Shown here one piece after another: positions 34,637 through 45,276 of a stretch of 64,000 nt of DNA (positions are counted from its first letter, which is position 1; each line of letters starts with the position of its first letter). The notes under the pieces were generated by a model. The model had not been told where the DNA came from, made no database searches, and saw only the letters and a list, made by a program, of their open reading frames with translations. Source of the stretch: Candidatus Faeciplasma pullistercoris (GTDB taxonomy: Bacteria; Bacillota; Clostridia; Oscillospirales; Ruminococcaceae). The position numbers and the translations under genes were made by a program. Location: the NCBI GenBank assembly GCA_018715525.1, contig DVLL01000020.1, positions 1-64,000 on the forward strand, read 5' to 3'.

Positions 34637-34682
34637 ATCATAGCATTTAACAAAGCGAGTTTCTATTAGCACTTTTCACAAA
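34637..34682 (-). promoter_or_regulatory. shared-type promoter of paralogue 4
   Basis: Minus strand: TTTGTG (34677-34682), 11 nt, TAGAAA (34660-34665), 17 nt ending TGC, TATGAT (34637-34642). Confidence 0.75.
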
Positions 34683-34812
34683 GCTATAAGGGCATTTTTG
34701 GATAATTGAACAAACAAATTAGGGGAGTTTGAGAAGCAAAAATCTTGCACATTATATATGCGTCTATGCCTTGTACCCTCACCGTTAAGCCATGATACAG
34801 GCGAAAATTATA

Positions 34813-34850
34813 CAAAAAAGGACTGCGGCAGATTTTCCTGTCGCAGTCCT
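34813..34850 (-). terminator. terminator after groEL
   Basis: 13-bp stem AGGACTGCGGCAG/CTGTCGCAGTCCT (34819-34831 with 34838-34850, one mismatch). TTTTTTG follows on the minus strand. Confidence 0.85.
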
Positions 34851-34900
34851 CGGTCAGTTTAAAACGGAGCAGACCAAGCAGTCTGGAAGCTATTTTGAGC

Positions 34901-36577
<1,677 letters not shown>

Positions 36578-36610
36578 CTATCGATTCTATCAGTTTTTCT
36601 TTAATTAAGA

Positions 36611-36934
<324 letters not shown>

Positions 36935-36937
36935 TTA

Positions 36938-36964
36938 TTGGCACTCTTAGTTCCTGAGTGCTAA
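36938..36964 (-). promoter_or_regulatory. CIRCE operator (HrcA binding site)
   Basis: TTGGCACTC (36938-36946), 9-nt spacer, GAGTGCTAA (36956-36964). This is the CIRCE inverted repeat with a single departure from the consensus TTAGCACTC. It predicts repression of groES-groEL by HrcA. No hrcA is in the window. Confidence 0.95.
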
Positions 36965-36968
36965 ACTT

Positions 36969-36996
36969 ATTTTAGCATGCGCTATGGAAAAATCAA
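36969..36996 (-). promoter_or_regulatory. groES-groEL promoter
   Basis: Minus strand TTGATT (36991-36996), 16-bp spacer ending TGC, TAAAAT (36969-36974). CIRCE follows directly downstream. Confidence 0.7.
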
Positions 36997-37179
36997 GCGC
37001 TATTTGTCACATAATAAAAATTTCATCGGATTGCACAATATTTCAGGATTATTATTATCTAATTTATTCTATTTTGAGTATATCTCTGCCGAAATAGAGC
37101 GAAATTATTACGCAATTATTATCTTTATCCTAATATTGGTGATTTAATTAACCAAAACGAAATAAATAAGCCTTGGCAC

Positions 37180-37208
37180 TTGAAAAAACACGAAAAATAG
37201 CTTATAAT
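37180..37208 (+). promoter_or_regulatory. promoter of the response regulator-HtrA operon
   Basis: TTGAAA (37180-37185), 17-bp spacer, TATAAT (37203-37208). The implied start of transcription near 37215 excludes the start codon at 37213 and supports TTG 37249. The stretch between this and CIRCE (36997-37179) is AT-rich without a recognisable feature. Confidence 0.7.
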
Positions 37209-37248
37209 CATTGTGTCTACAATAATTACCCGGAAAGGAGTGCGGCTG

Positions 37249-37980
37249 TTGAGCGGCAAGGTACTTATAATCGACAGCGATAGGAATATATGCGAGCTGC
37301 TCAGGCTATGTCTTGAGAAGGAGGGCTTCGGAGTAATCGTCTCCAACGACGGCGAGGAGGGCTTGGTCAAATTTTCTGCCCTTAAGCCGGATATAATACT
37401 TCTTGACGTGGTGCTGACCGGAATCGACGGCTGGCAGATCTGCCGTGAGGTCAGAAAAAAGAGCAACACTCCGCTTATATATATCACCTCCAAGTCGGAG
37501 ATATTCGACAAAGTCCTCGGGCTTGAGCTTGGCGCGGATGATTACATCGTGAAGCCGTTCGACGTCAAGGAGGTAATCGCGAGGGTAAAAGCCGTTCTCA
37601 GAAGGACAAGCGTTCCGGGCTCCGAAAAGGACGTCAAGGAGATCCACTACGACGGGCTGGACATAAACATGACCCGCTACGAGCTGGTGGTAAGGGGCAA
37701 GGTGACGGAAACGCCGCCAAAGGAGCTGGAGCTTCTATACTACCTCGCGTCCCATCCGAACACGGTATTCAACCGCGACCAGCTTCTTGACGATGTTTGG
37801 GGCTTTGAATACTACGGCGGCTCGAGGACGATAGACGTACACATAAAAAGGCTTCGCGAAAAGCTGAACGGAGTCTCAGACCAGTGGGCGCTCAAAACGG
37901 TGTGGAGCGTCGGCTATAAATTTGAGCTGAACACCGAGGCGGGCAGGCAGACCGAAAGGCAGGAAAGGACAAAGCAATGA
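37249..37980 (+). CDS. OmpR/PhoB-family response regulator (no adjacent kinase)
   Basis: 243 residues. The start is TTG 37249 with GGAAAGGAG 8 bases upstream. The receiver domain covers about residues 4-120 with the phosphoacceptor Asp53 in IILLDVVLTGIDGWQ, acidic residues in IIDSD and Lys in IVKPFD. A winged-helix DNA-binding domain follows at about 135-230 (PPKELELLYYLASHPNTVFNRDQLLDDVWGFEY, then RTIDVHIKRLREKL). It overlaps the next gene by 4 bp. No histidine kinase is in the operon, so its input is unknown. Control of the downstream HtrA unit is inference from cotranscription. Confidence 0.94.
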   Translation: MSGKVLIIDSDRNICELLRLCLEKEGFGVIVSNDGEEGLVKFSALKPDIILLDVVLTGIDGWQICREVRKKSNTPLIYITSKSEIFDKVLGLELGADDYIVKPFDVKEVIARVKAVLRRTSVPGSEKDVKEIHYDGLDINMTRYELVVRGKVTETPPKELELLYYLASHPNTVFNRDQLLDDVWGFEYYGGSRTIDVHIKRLREKLNGVSDQWALKTVWSVGYKFELNTEAGRQTERQERTKQ

Positions 37981-39254
37981 TAGATTTCTTTGACGAAGAT
38001 TTTCCCCTCACAAAAAAACAGAAAGAGGCTGCCAAGGCGTCCGCCGCAGCAAGCCCTGAGGACAAAGAGAGCTTGCCCGAGAACGCGCCTGCCGCAGCTG
38101 AAAAAAGCATCGGCGGCTCCGCTGTGTTTAACAAGGCTGAGGAGCACGTTCCGGAAGCTGATGATGCAGTAGGGCAGACCGCTGATTTCACGCTGAATGC
38201 GCCTGCTGCGGCGGAAAGTGTTCCTATACATGAGGAAAATGATTCCAATGAGCGTCAGGAAACTTCTGCTCGGCAGGAGGCGGCTCCTACTCAGCCGGAA
38301 AATGGCAGCTATGTGCAAAAGGCAAACGAGGTCTTGGCTCAGCCCGAATCTATCCCCTATACGCAGGATACGACAGCAGCCGCACCCGGGCCTGTCGAGC
38401 GGCAGGCAGAGGATCAGGAAGCAGATGAGATATTCATAGACGAATCGCAGGACATCCCCGCTCCGCAAAAGCAGGCTGCCGGCGGCGAGACTGCCGGCAA
38501 TGAAGCGGACGCGTACGAGACCCCTGCCGGCAGCGCGGGAATCAGCGCCCCCGAAGCGGCTTTGCCGTCTGAGGAGCCGGCAAGCTCCGACGAGACTGCG
38601 GCTATTAAGTCTGACAGCCAAGAAGCCGAAATGCCCGGTGAGGCCGGCGTCGCTCCGTCGGAGTCTGACGGTATTTCGTACTGCGCATCAAAGCAGCCTG
38701 ACGATCCGCAGGAATCCTGCGCCGACACGTCTGGCGCTAAGCCAGCCGAAGCGGCGGAAGCGGAGCAGCCGGAAGTTCCCAACGAGGACGTTCTCACCGA
38801 CAGAATGGTCAAAGTCAAGGGCGCTCTCGACGACGCTGAAGAGGCTCTTCGCGCGGAGCTCAGGGAGATAGTCGAAAAGCTTGACAACATGGAAAAAGCG
38901 GTCGACGCGATGGAATCTGCCCGTTCGGATGAATCTGAGGACACAGGCTTCTCATATGAATATGACGAGAGGTACTTTGCCGAGGAGGAAACTCCTGCTT
39001 ACAAGTACCCCGAGCTGTATAGAAAATCAGAGCATTACGACTATTATGATGACGAAGAGCCGTATGAAGAGAGAAGGACAGCTTCGCGCAAACCGGCAGC
39101 ATCGGCAAATACAGGCGTCAGGAGGATCCCGAGGCGTGACACCTCCGTAAGAGACGCAATTATGAAGCGCAACGCAAAGACTCTTATAAAAGTCGGAACA
39201 GCGGCGGCAGCGACTGCGGCGGCGGTAAAGCTTCTCGGCAAAAAAGGGAAATAA
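37977..39254 (+). CDS. acidic low-complexity protein between regulator and HtrA
   Basis: 425 residues, start ATG overlapping the regulator stop by 4 bp. After MIDFFDEDFPLTKKQKEAAK there are about 250 residues rich in Ala, Glu, Pro and Ser with no predicted fold. A short charged helix follows (about 275-310: DRMVKVKGALDDAEEALRAE), then a Tyr/Glu-rich part and a basic tail. The tail ends in TLIKVGTAAAATAAAVKLLGKKGK, which could be a weak membrane or amphipathic helix. There is no signal peptide. I know no family. The opening motif recalls other short N-terminal segments in Clostridial HtrA operons, but this is a guess. Confidence 0.75.
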   Translation: MIDFFDEDFPLTKKQKEAAKASAAASPEDKESLPENAPAAAEKSIGGSAVFNKAEEHVPEADDAVGQTADFTLNAPAAAESVPIHEENDSNERQETSARQEAAPTQPENGSYVQKANEVLAQPESIPYTQDTTAAAPGPVERQAEDQEADEIFIDESQDIPAPQKQAAGGETAGNEADAYETPAGSAGISAPEAALPSEEPASSDETAAIKSDSQEAEMPGEAGVAPSESDGISYCASKQPDDPQESCADTSGAKPAEAAEAEQPEVPNEDVLTDRMVKVKGALDDAEEALRAELREIVEKLDNMEKAVDAMESARSDESEDTGFSYEYDERYFAEEETPAYKYPELYRKSEHYDYYDDEEPYEERRTASRKPAASANTGVRRIPRRDTSVRDAIMKRNAKTLIKVGTAAAATAAAVKLLGKKGK

Positions 39255-39281
39255 CCCGTTATTTCAGGAAGGCATTGCAAC

Positions 39282-40820
39282 ATGACAGAGCGTAACAAGG
39301 ATACAGGCATAGAAACTGAGCTTCCCGCGGACATCTCCGCCGGAAGCGCGAACAGCTCCGAAGCTATCGGACAACAGGAAGTACATACTTTGCAGCAGGC
39401 ACCGCAGAACGCTTTTTCCCAAGTACGCGGCGCTCAAGCATCGTATCAGGAGGATTCCCCGCAGGAGAACCTGCCGCAGAAGGGAGCGCAGGCTGAGTCA
39501 GCCTCCGATTCAGCCTCCGATTCAGCCGCTGAATCAGCCGAGGACGTTATAGCCGAGCTTAACGCGATGGCATACAAGGAAGCGTCGGCGCTTGACTATC
39601 TTCCGCGACCGATAGGCTCGCTGAGAAAAAACAGGCATCCCGCGCTTACCCTGTTTATCGGCATGCTCATCATATTCCTGATATTCTTCTTCGTAGCCGC
39701 GAGAATGGTGTTCGGTAAGGGCTGGATAGTAAACATGATAGAGGGGAACGACAACTTCCGCTCATTCACTATTCCAATAGTCGACCACCCGGAGATCGAA
39801 GACATGTTTTATCAGGAGGACGGCAGGTATACCGTCGAGGGGGTAGCCAATGTCTGCTCCGAGTCCATTGTCACCATCGAGTCGTTTGAGGACAGCAGTG
39901 TCTTTGCCGCCTATGGTCAGGGCTCGGGAATAATCATGACCGAGGACGGCTATATCATCACCAACGCCCATGTCATTCAGGATGCCGAGCTTGCCATAAT
40001 AGTGAGATTAAACGACGGAACCGAATACAACGCGACTGTGGTCGGCAGCGACGCAAAAAGCGACGTCGCCGTTATCAAAATCAACGCTACCGGACTTACG
40101 CCTGCGCAGTTCGGTGACTCCTCAAAGCTTTCGCTCGGCGAACAGGTAGTCGCTCTCGGCTCACCGGCAGGTCTTGAATGCAGCGTCACTACCGGCGTTG
40201 TATCCGGCATGAACAGAATGGTACAGCTTGAATCGACGAGCATAAGCATGAACTGCATCCAGATCGACGCCGCCATAAACCCCGGAAACTCGGGCGGAGC
40301 GCTCTTTAACATGTGGGGACAGGTCGTTGGAATAACCTCATCGAAAATAGAGGGACTTGAGTTTGAAAATGTCGGCTTCGCCATTTCAATGGAGGCGGCA
40401 AAGCCTATCATCGAGGAGCTTATAGAGAACGGCTCGGTGCTCGGCAGACCTAAGATAGGAATAAGCTTCTATGAGGTGTCGGATTCGGTGGCATCGGTTT
40501 ACGGAATACCCGCAGGGCTCCATATTGCCGAGATATCCCCCGACTGCGACATCGCCAATACCGAGCTTCAGATAAACGATGTGATCACCGCCTTTAACGG
40601 CGTTGAGGTGCGCTCTGTTGACGAGGTGCAAAAGATCATAATGTCTATGAGCCCCGGGGACGAGGTGACTGCCACCGTGACCAGGATCGAGGACAACGGC
40701 GATCTGACCGAGTTTGAGATAAGCTTCAAGCTCATGTCGGACGACACAGCATCCATCCAGCCAAAGGATAATCTTCCTCCTCTGCCCGATTCCGATGCGG
40801 AAGAGTCTGAGTCGGAATAG
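39282..40820 (+). CDS. membrane-anchored HtrA/DegP-type serine protease with PDZ domain
   Basis: 512 residues. A disordered cytosolic N-terminus of about 115 residues, with a small SASDSASDSA repeat, precedes one transmembrane segment (about 121-143), so the protease lies outside. The trypsin-like domain shows His230 (TNAHV), Asp261 (KSDVAVI) and Ser337 (NPGNSGGA). A PDZ domain follows (about 400-490). HtrA proteases deal with misfolded exported proteins. It is the third gene of the regulator operon, 27 bp after the acidic-protein gene, and a strong terminator follows. Confidence 0.94.
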   Translation: MTERNKDTGIETELPADISAGSANSSEAIGQQEVHTLQQAPQNAFSQVRGAQASYQEDSPQENLPQKGAQAESASDSASDSAAESAEDVIAELNAMAYKEASALDYLPRPIGSLRKNRHPALTLFIGMLIIFLIFFFVAARMVFGKGWIVNMIEGNDNFRSFTIPIVDHPEIEDMFYQEDGRYTVEGVANVCSESIVTIESFEDSSVFAAYGQGSGIIMTEDGYIITNAHVIQDAELAIIVRLNDGTEYNATVVGSDAKSDVAVIKINATGLTPAQFGDSSKLSLGEQVVALGSPAGLECSVTTGVVSGMNRMVQLESTSISMNCIQIDAAINPGNSGGALFNMWGQVVGITSSKIEGLEFENVGFAISMEAAKPIIEELIENGSVLGRPKIGISFYEVSDSVASVYGIPAGLHIAEISPDCDIANTELQINDVITAFNGVEVRSVDEVQKIIMSMSPGDEVTATVTRIEDNGDLTEFEISFKLMSDDTASIQPKDNLPPLPDSDAEESESE

Positions 40821-40850
40821 CGCTTTGCATCCAGTTTATGTGACAAAAGA

Positions 40851-40888
40851 AAAAAGCTGCGCCGTATTCTCACAGCGCAGCTTTTATA
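40851..40888. terminator. bidirectional terminator between htrA-type gene and ABC permease
   Basis: 11-bp stem AAAAGCTGCGC/GCGCAGCTTTT (40852-40862 with 40875-40885), A/T-runs on both sides. Confidence 0.85.
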
Positions 40889-40905
40889 ATGCCTAAACCT
40901 AAATA

Positions 40906-42510
40906 TCAAAGCTCCTCGAATTTCTTGACTCCGGAGCCGGTCAGCCATTTGTAAAGCATAAGAGCGATTGCGACCTCAATTACCGCCCAGCCTATCAGAA
41001 CAAAGTTGATGTAGTCCGCCAGCAGGAATATCGCGATAAGAGGGGTGACCGCAAGCGCCATGCCCGCAAACATCGTGAACATAACGCTCATTCCTGTCTT
41101 TACAGCCACAGCCTCGTCCTGCCAGTCGAGCACCGGCTTGCTGAGATTGAACGCAAGCCCCATCTGAGCCATTATCAGCACAAACAAAGCCAGTATCACC
41201 AGCGACACCGCCGCAAAAAGCAGGCCAGCATAAAATCCGATGTTTATTGCCGCCCACGAAAGAATCAGGGCGGGCAGGCAGGCGTAAACATGTAGCTTTA
41301 TCTTGGCTTTGAAAATCTCAACAGGCGACACCGGCAGCGACTGAAGTATCCAGATGTTCTTACCCTCAATGGATATCGTAGCGCTGGTGAATATCACCAT
41401 GCTGAATATGAACATGAAGCCTACAAGCAGGAGCGGCGCAAGCAGTTCGCCGACTCCTATACTGTCCTGCCCGAATACCGAAAGCAGCGCGTCCTTTTTA
41501 ATCAGAAGGGCAACCGCTCCAATAACCGCGAAAATAACTCCTATTCCCGAGTTGGTAAGATAGCTCGCGCTCGAGAAAAGCCTTGCGCATTCCCTTCTCA
41601 GCAGAGCCCTTGACACAGGGACGGCATTAAAGCTTACCTTTTTATCCTTTATACGCACGCTGCTCTTCGAGTCAGACACTATGCGGTAAAAGGTCTTTGA
41701 AATTATCGCGACGGCTACGACAAACGGAAGCGTGAAGACTACCAGAGTGATAAGCGCGTACAGGATATTCTCCCCCGCTATCGCCTCGCCGAACCAGTAA
41801 ACCGGCAGTATGTTCTTTATTCCTACGGCGATATCCTCGATATTTAAAAGTATCTTTTCGAGATTCTCCTGAGCGGTAAACCAGAAATACAGGTATGCAA
41901 ACAGGAAAACAAGCGTGAACAGAGAGGAAACAAGGGTCTTGTTCTTTGCCTTTCTCGAGATAAGGGTTATCACCCAGCCCATGAATATGCCTACAGCGGT
42001 AGAAAACAGAAGAAGCGCGGCGGACAAAAGGATGAAAATCACCAGCCACAAAATGCCGAATCCGTTGCTGTACCACCAGACTCCCACGGCAGGTATGATA
42101 ACTACCAGCATATAGGCGAGATTGGTCACAAGAAGAGTTACCATCCTTGAAATGATGATATACGACGGGGGCACCGGCAGAGACATGAGCAGGTCGTTGT
42201 CCTTGGCGTCAAATATCTGCGTTTTGGCTATTGCGGCGCTTCCGATTATCATAAGCGCAAAGCATATTATGCCGTACGCGGCAAAGTACACCCAGCCGAG
42301 CCCGACCTCAGCAAGCGGCGAAAGCGAAAAAAACATTCCGCCGAACATAAATATCATTACCCCGGCAAGATACAGATAGAGCAAAGAGAAGCCGACTATC
42401 GCGCCGACGCTCATCTTCTTTTTTGCGTTTTTGCCGCTTCTGCCCCTTGTAAGACCGCTGAGCAGCCCCAAAAGCCGGATTTTAACAAGAGTCTTAAGCA
42501 TTTGCGCCAT
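40906..42510 (-). CDS. ABC transporter permease (ABC-2-like, about 12 membrane segments)
   Basis: 534 residues with many hydrophobic helices, forming the membrane part of an ABC exporter. The stretches FDAKDNDLLMSLPVPPSYIIISRMV (about 100-125) and GKNIWILQSLPVSPVEIFKAKI (about 370-390) are the paired coupling-type segments seen in this large permease class. The start overlaps the end of the ATPase gene by 17 bp, so the pair is one transporter. The substrate is unknown. Confidence 0.88.
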   Translation of the reverse strand: MAQMLKTLVKIRLLGLLSGLTRGRSGKNAKKKMSVGAIVGFSLLYLYLAGVMIFMFGGMFFSLSPLAEVGLGWVYFAAYGIICFALMIIGSAAIAKTQIFDAKDNDLLMSLPVPPSYIIISRMVTLLVTNLAYMLVVIIPAVGVWWYSNGFGILWLVIFILLSAALLLFSTAVGIFMGWVITLISRKAKNKTLVSSLFTLVFLFAYLYFWFTAQENLEKILLNIEDIAVGIKNILPVYWFGEAIAGENILYALITLVVFTLPFVVAVAIISKTFYRIVSDSKSSVRIKDKKVSFNAVPVSRALLRRECARLFSSASYLTNSGIGVIFAVIGAVALLIKKDALLSVFGQDSIGVGELLAPLLLVGFMFIFSMVIFTSATISIEGKNIWILQSLPVSPVEIFKAKIKLHVYACLPALILSWAAINIGFYAGLLFAAVSLVILALFVLIMAQMGLAFNLSKPVLDWQDEAVAVKTGMSVMFTMFAGMALAVTPLIAIFLLADYINFVLIGWAVIEVAIALMLYKWLTGSGVKKFEEL

Positions 42511-43222
42511 CCTCTCTTACCTCGGCAAGCTCAAGAAATACATCCTCAAGCGAGCCGTCTCCCTTTATGTCCTCCATTCTTCCGTCGGCTACAATCTTTC
42601 CCGACTTTATTATGGCGACTCTGTCGCACAGCTTTTCAGCCACCTCAAGAACATGCGTCGAGAAGAATATAGCTCCGCCGGCGTCGCATATCTCCCTCAT
42701 TATGGTTTTGAGCTGGTGCGCGGCAACCGGGTCAAGACCTACAAAGGGTTCGTCCATGATAATTATCTTCGGGTCGTGTATCAGCGCGGAAATAATGGCA
42801 AGCTTCTGCTTCATTCCGTGAGAATAGGAGGATATGGGCTGACCCAAATCGCCGGCTATGCCGAACATCTCGGCGTATTTATACATCTTTTCCTTCCTCG
42901 CATCCTTCGGCACGCCGTATATGTCGGCTATGAAGTTCAGGTATTTCACGCCGGTGAGATATTCGTAAAGGTCGGGATTATCAGGCAGATAGGCCAACTC
43001 CTTCTTACAGGCTATCGGGTCCTCCTTTATTGAAATTCCGTCAATATATACCTCTCCGCTGTCAAAGCCGATAAGCCCGCAGCAGGATTTTATAACGGTG
43101 GTCTTTCCGGCTCCGTTATGTCCTATGAAGCCGTATATTTCTCCTCTTTGGATGTGTATGCTGACATCGCTCGCGGCGACCTTCTCGCCGTAGGCTTTTG
43201 TCAGATGTTCTATTCTGAGCAT
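42494..43222 (-). CDS. ABC transporter ATP-binding protein
   Basis: 242 residues, cytosolic ATPase of the exporter with the downstream permease. Walker A GHNGAGKTT lies at about residues 35-43, the signature SHGMKQK near 135 and Walker B IIIMDEP near 155, followed by the H-loop FFSTHVL. The start is ATG 43222 after GGGAGA. The longer frame upstream spans the promoter. A palindrome covers the -10 of its promoter. Confidence 0.95.
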   Translation of the reverse strand: MLRIEHLTKAYGEKVAASDVSIHIQRGEIYGFIGHNGAGKTTVIKSCCGLIGFDSGEVYIDGISIKEDPIACKKELAYLPDNPDLYEYLTGVKYLNFIADIYGVPKDARKEKMYKYAEMFGIAGDLGQPISSYSHGMKQKLAIISALIHDPKIIIMDEPFVGLDPVAAHQLKTIMREICDAGGAIFFSTHVLEVAEKLCDRVAIIKSGKIVADGRMEDIKGDGSLEDVFLELAEVREDGANA

Positions 43223-43285
43223 TTTGTTCTCCCTTCCGCCGGCTGCCCTGCAAAGCAATCCGGATATAAAACAGCGCAACACGTT

Positions 43286-43310
43286 ATATGATATCAAAAT
43301 GATATCATAT
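43286..43310. promoter_or_regulatory. perfect inverted repeat overlapping the ABC transporter -10 (candidate operator)
   Basis: ATATGATATC (43286-43295), AAAAT, GATATCATAT (43301-43310). The -10 box at 43299-43304 lies inside, so a protein bound here would block the polymerase. Small GntR-family repressors often control this transporter class, but none is encoded nearby. Confidence 0.6.
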
Positions 43311-43327
43311 TGCCGATACATTGTCAA
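43299..43327 (-). promoter_or_regulatory. ABC transporter promoter
   Basis: Minus strand consensus TTGACA (43322-43327), 17-bp spacer, TATCAT (43299-43304). Confidence 0.75.
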
Positions 43328-43358
43328 CTTAATCCTGTTAAAATTTAATCAAATTTAA

Positions 43359-43393
43359 TAAATAGGCAGCGGAGAGATATTCCCTCCGCCGCC
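43359..43393 (-). terminator. terminator after homoserine dehydrogenase
   Basis: 10-bp stem GGCAGCGGAG/CTCCGCCGCC (43365-43374 with 43384-43393). TATTTATT follows on the minus strand. Confidence 0.65.
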
Positions 43394-43398
43394 GCGCA

Positions 43399-44643
43399 TT
43401 ACAGCAGCCTTATCTTCTTTTTAAGCTCGGCGCTCTTTGAAAGCTGTGCAAGCTTTTCGTCTATTTCAGACTCCACCAGCGAAGGGGTGATGAAAGCAAG
43501 CTCATCCTCTGAGCGGCGCTTGCGCGGGATAAAATCAACATAGCCGAAGAGCGAGGTTATCAGCGGCTTGAGGCTGTCCGCCTCCGGCGCGTGAACCCTG
43601 ACGTACATCCTGACCTCGGCGGACTTGTAGGGACGGATAAAATCGCTGTTTTCGCTGTCGCTCCAGTTGAGCGAGATTATATCCCTTCCGGCGTGCTTTA
43701 CGGCGTCGATGATATCTCCGACCACAGCCGAGGCAGTCGGGAATTTGCCCGCTCCCCTGCCGTAGAACAAAACATCGCCCACGGCGTCTCCTGTCACCGC
43801 TATGGCGTTGAACACGTCGTTTACTCCGGAAAGAGGATTATTAACGCTGACAAGCCTCGGGCAAACAGTCGCGACCAGCCCGCTCTCGGTATTTTCTATA
43901 AGTCCGATAAGCTTTATCGCGTAGCCGGCGTTCTCTGCGTACTCGACATCGTCAAGAGTTATCTTGCGTATTCCCGAGCAGTGGACATACTCCGGATAGA
44001 TATGCCTGCCGAACGCCAGCGAGCCGAGGATACAAAGCTTTCTTGTAGCGTCGTGGCCGTCTACATCGGCGGTTGGGTCCTTTTCGGCATAGCCCAGCGC
44101 CTGAGCCTGAGCGAGCGCCTCGTCAAAGGACATCTGCTCGTATATCATCTTTGTGAGTATATAGTTTGTGGTTCCGTTCAAAATTCCAGATATCTTCTCA
44201 AAGCGGTTTGCGGCAAGGCATTTGTGAAGAGGTCTTATTATCGGGATGCCTCCCCCGACGCTCGCTTCGAAAAGGTAATTGCAGCCGTTTTCCTTGGCTA
44301 TTCTTAAAAGCTCCGCTCCGTGAGTGGCTACAAGCTCCTTATTGGAGGTCACGACGCTTTTTCCTCTGCTCAAAAGCCTTTTTGTGTAATCATACGCAAA
44401 GGTCTTTCCGCCCATCAGCTCAGCCGCGACCGTTACCTCGGGGTCGTTTAGTATATCATCAAAGCTCTTTGTGAACTTATCCCTGTACGGGCTGTCCGGG
44501 AAGTCCCTCAAATCAAGTATATACTTTATATCTATGCTTGTGCCGCTTCTCTTTTCTATTATATCCTTGTTTCTATAAAACAGCTCGACTGTTCCCGAGC
44601 CGACAACTCCAAAGCCCATTACGGCTATCTTTGCTGTTGACAT
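43399..44643 (-). CDS. hom: homoserine dehydrogenase
   Basis: Reduces aspartate semialdehyde to homoserine on the way to Thr and Met, 414 residues, cytosolic. The N-terminal NAD(P) motif is GFGVVGSGTVE. The catalytic domain shows GGIPIIRPL, ISGILNGTTNYILT and EKDPTADVDGHDATRKL, and a C-terminal ACT domain (about 335-414) gives feedback control. It lies 23 bp after an ACT-domain gene on the same promoter. It belongs to the same pathway as the aspartokinase at 17.5 kb. Confidence 0.96.
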   Translation of the reverse strand: MSTAKIAVMGFGVVGSGTVELFYRNKDIIEKRSGTSIDIKYILDLRDFPDSPYRDKFTKSFDDILNDPEVTVAAELMGGKTFAYDYTKRLLSRGKSVVTSNKELVATHGAELLRIAKENGCNYLFEASVGGGIPIIRPLHKCLAANRFEKISGILNGTTNYILTKMIYEQMSFDEALAQAQALGYAEKDPTADVDGHDATRKLCILGSLAFGRHIYPEYVHCSGIRKITLDDVEYAENAGYAIKLIGLIENTESGLVATVCPRLVSVNNPLSGVNDVFNAIAVTGDAVGDVLFYGRGAGKFPTASAVVGDIIDAVKHAGRDIISLNWSDSENSDFIRPYKSAEVRMYVRVHAPEADSLKPLITSLFGYVDFIPRKRRSEDELAFITPSLVESEIDEKLAQLSKSAELKKKIRLL

Positions 44644-44666
44644 TCAAGTTCCCCCTCACACAATAT

Positions 44667-45104
44667 TTACTTTCCGTAGGCGGCGGATACCTTTACAACT
44701 CCGTCAATAGAAAAAAGCTCCTCCTTGACGCCCTGGAAATCAGTATTGATATCCTCGAACCTCACCGTTACCGTTGCGGTAGCGGCGGAATCTATAGGTA
44801 TGTTCTGATTGATGGTAAGAATATTTGCCCCGTGGCTGTACAGGCAGGCGAGCACCTCGCTGAAAACCCCCGCCTTATCCCTGAGGGTAAAGTAGTAGGT
44901 GACTATTCCGAAATTGGTTCCCTCGTTGTACATAAACGCGCTGTCCTTATACTTGTAATACGCGCTTCTTGATATCCCCGCCATCCGGCATGCCTCGGTA
45001 GACGTCTTGCATTCTCCCAGAGCAATCATTTTCTTGGCTTCTATTACCTTTAATATTACCTCCGGCAAAACGTCCGCCCTTACCACAACAAACTTTTCGC
45101 CCAT
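44667..45104 (-). CDS. ACT domain-containing protein (PheB/UPF0735 type)
   Basis: 145 residues, cytosolic. The N-terminal helix-turn-helix-like part (CKTSTEACRMAGISRSAYYKYKD) precedes an ACT domain (about 70-145, YYFTLRDKAGVFSEVLACLYSHGANILTINQNI). This family is named after B. subtilis PheB and often sits beside homoserine dehydrogenase in Clostridia. It may sense an amino acid for the pathway, but its exact role is unknown. It is the first gene of the pair. Confidence 0.9.
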   Translation of the reverse strand: MGEKFVVVRADVLPEVILKVIEAKKMIALGECKTSTEACRMAGISRSAYYKYKDSAFMYNEGTNFGIVTYYFTLRDKAGVFSEVLACLYSHGANILTINQNIPIDSAATATVTVRFEDINTDFQGVKEELFSIDGVVKVSAAYGK

Positions 45105-45211
45105 GCTTTCTACCTCTTTCGCGCCGCCTGCTCATATCTGCTGCGCCGAAAACCATCTCCTCAGCAAAATGATATGCGTGCGGCACGCACATCTGTTTTT
45201 GTAATAAATAC

Positions 45212-45240
45212 AATTTAGCATATTTGGGCTCCCGTGTCAA
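45212..45240 (-). promoter_or_regulatory. promoter of ACT-protein/hom operon
   Basis: Minus strand consensus TTGACA (45235-45240), 17-bp spacer ending TGC, TAAATT (45212-45217). The leader is about 100 nt. I see no T-box or SAM riboswitch in it. Confidence 0.7.
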
Positions 45241-45276
45241 CCCAAAAATATCTTGACCGGCATAGAAGCTTCGGCG

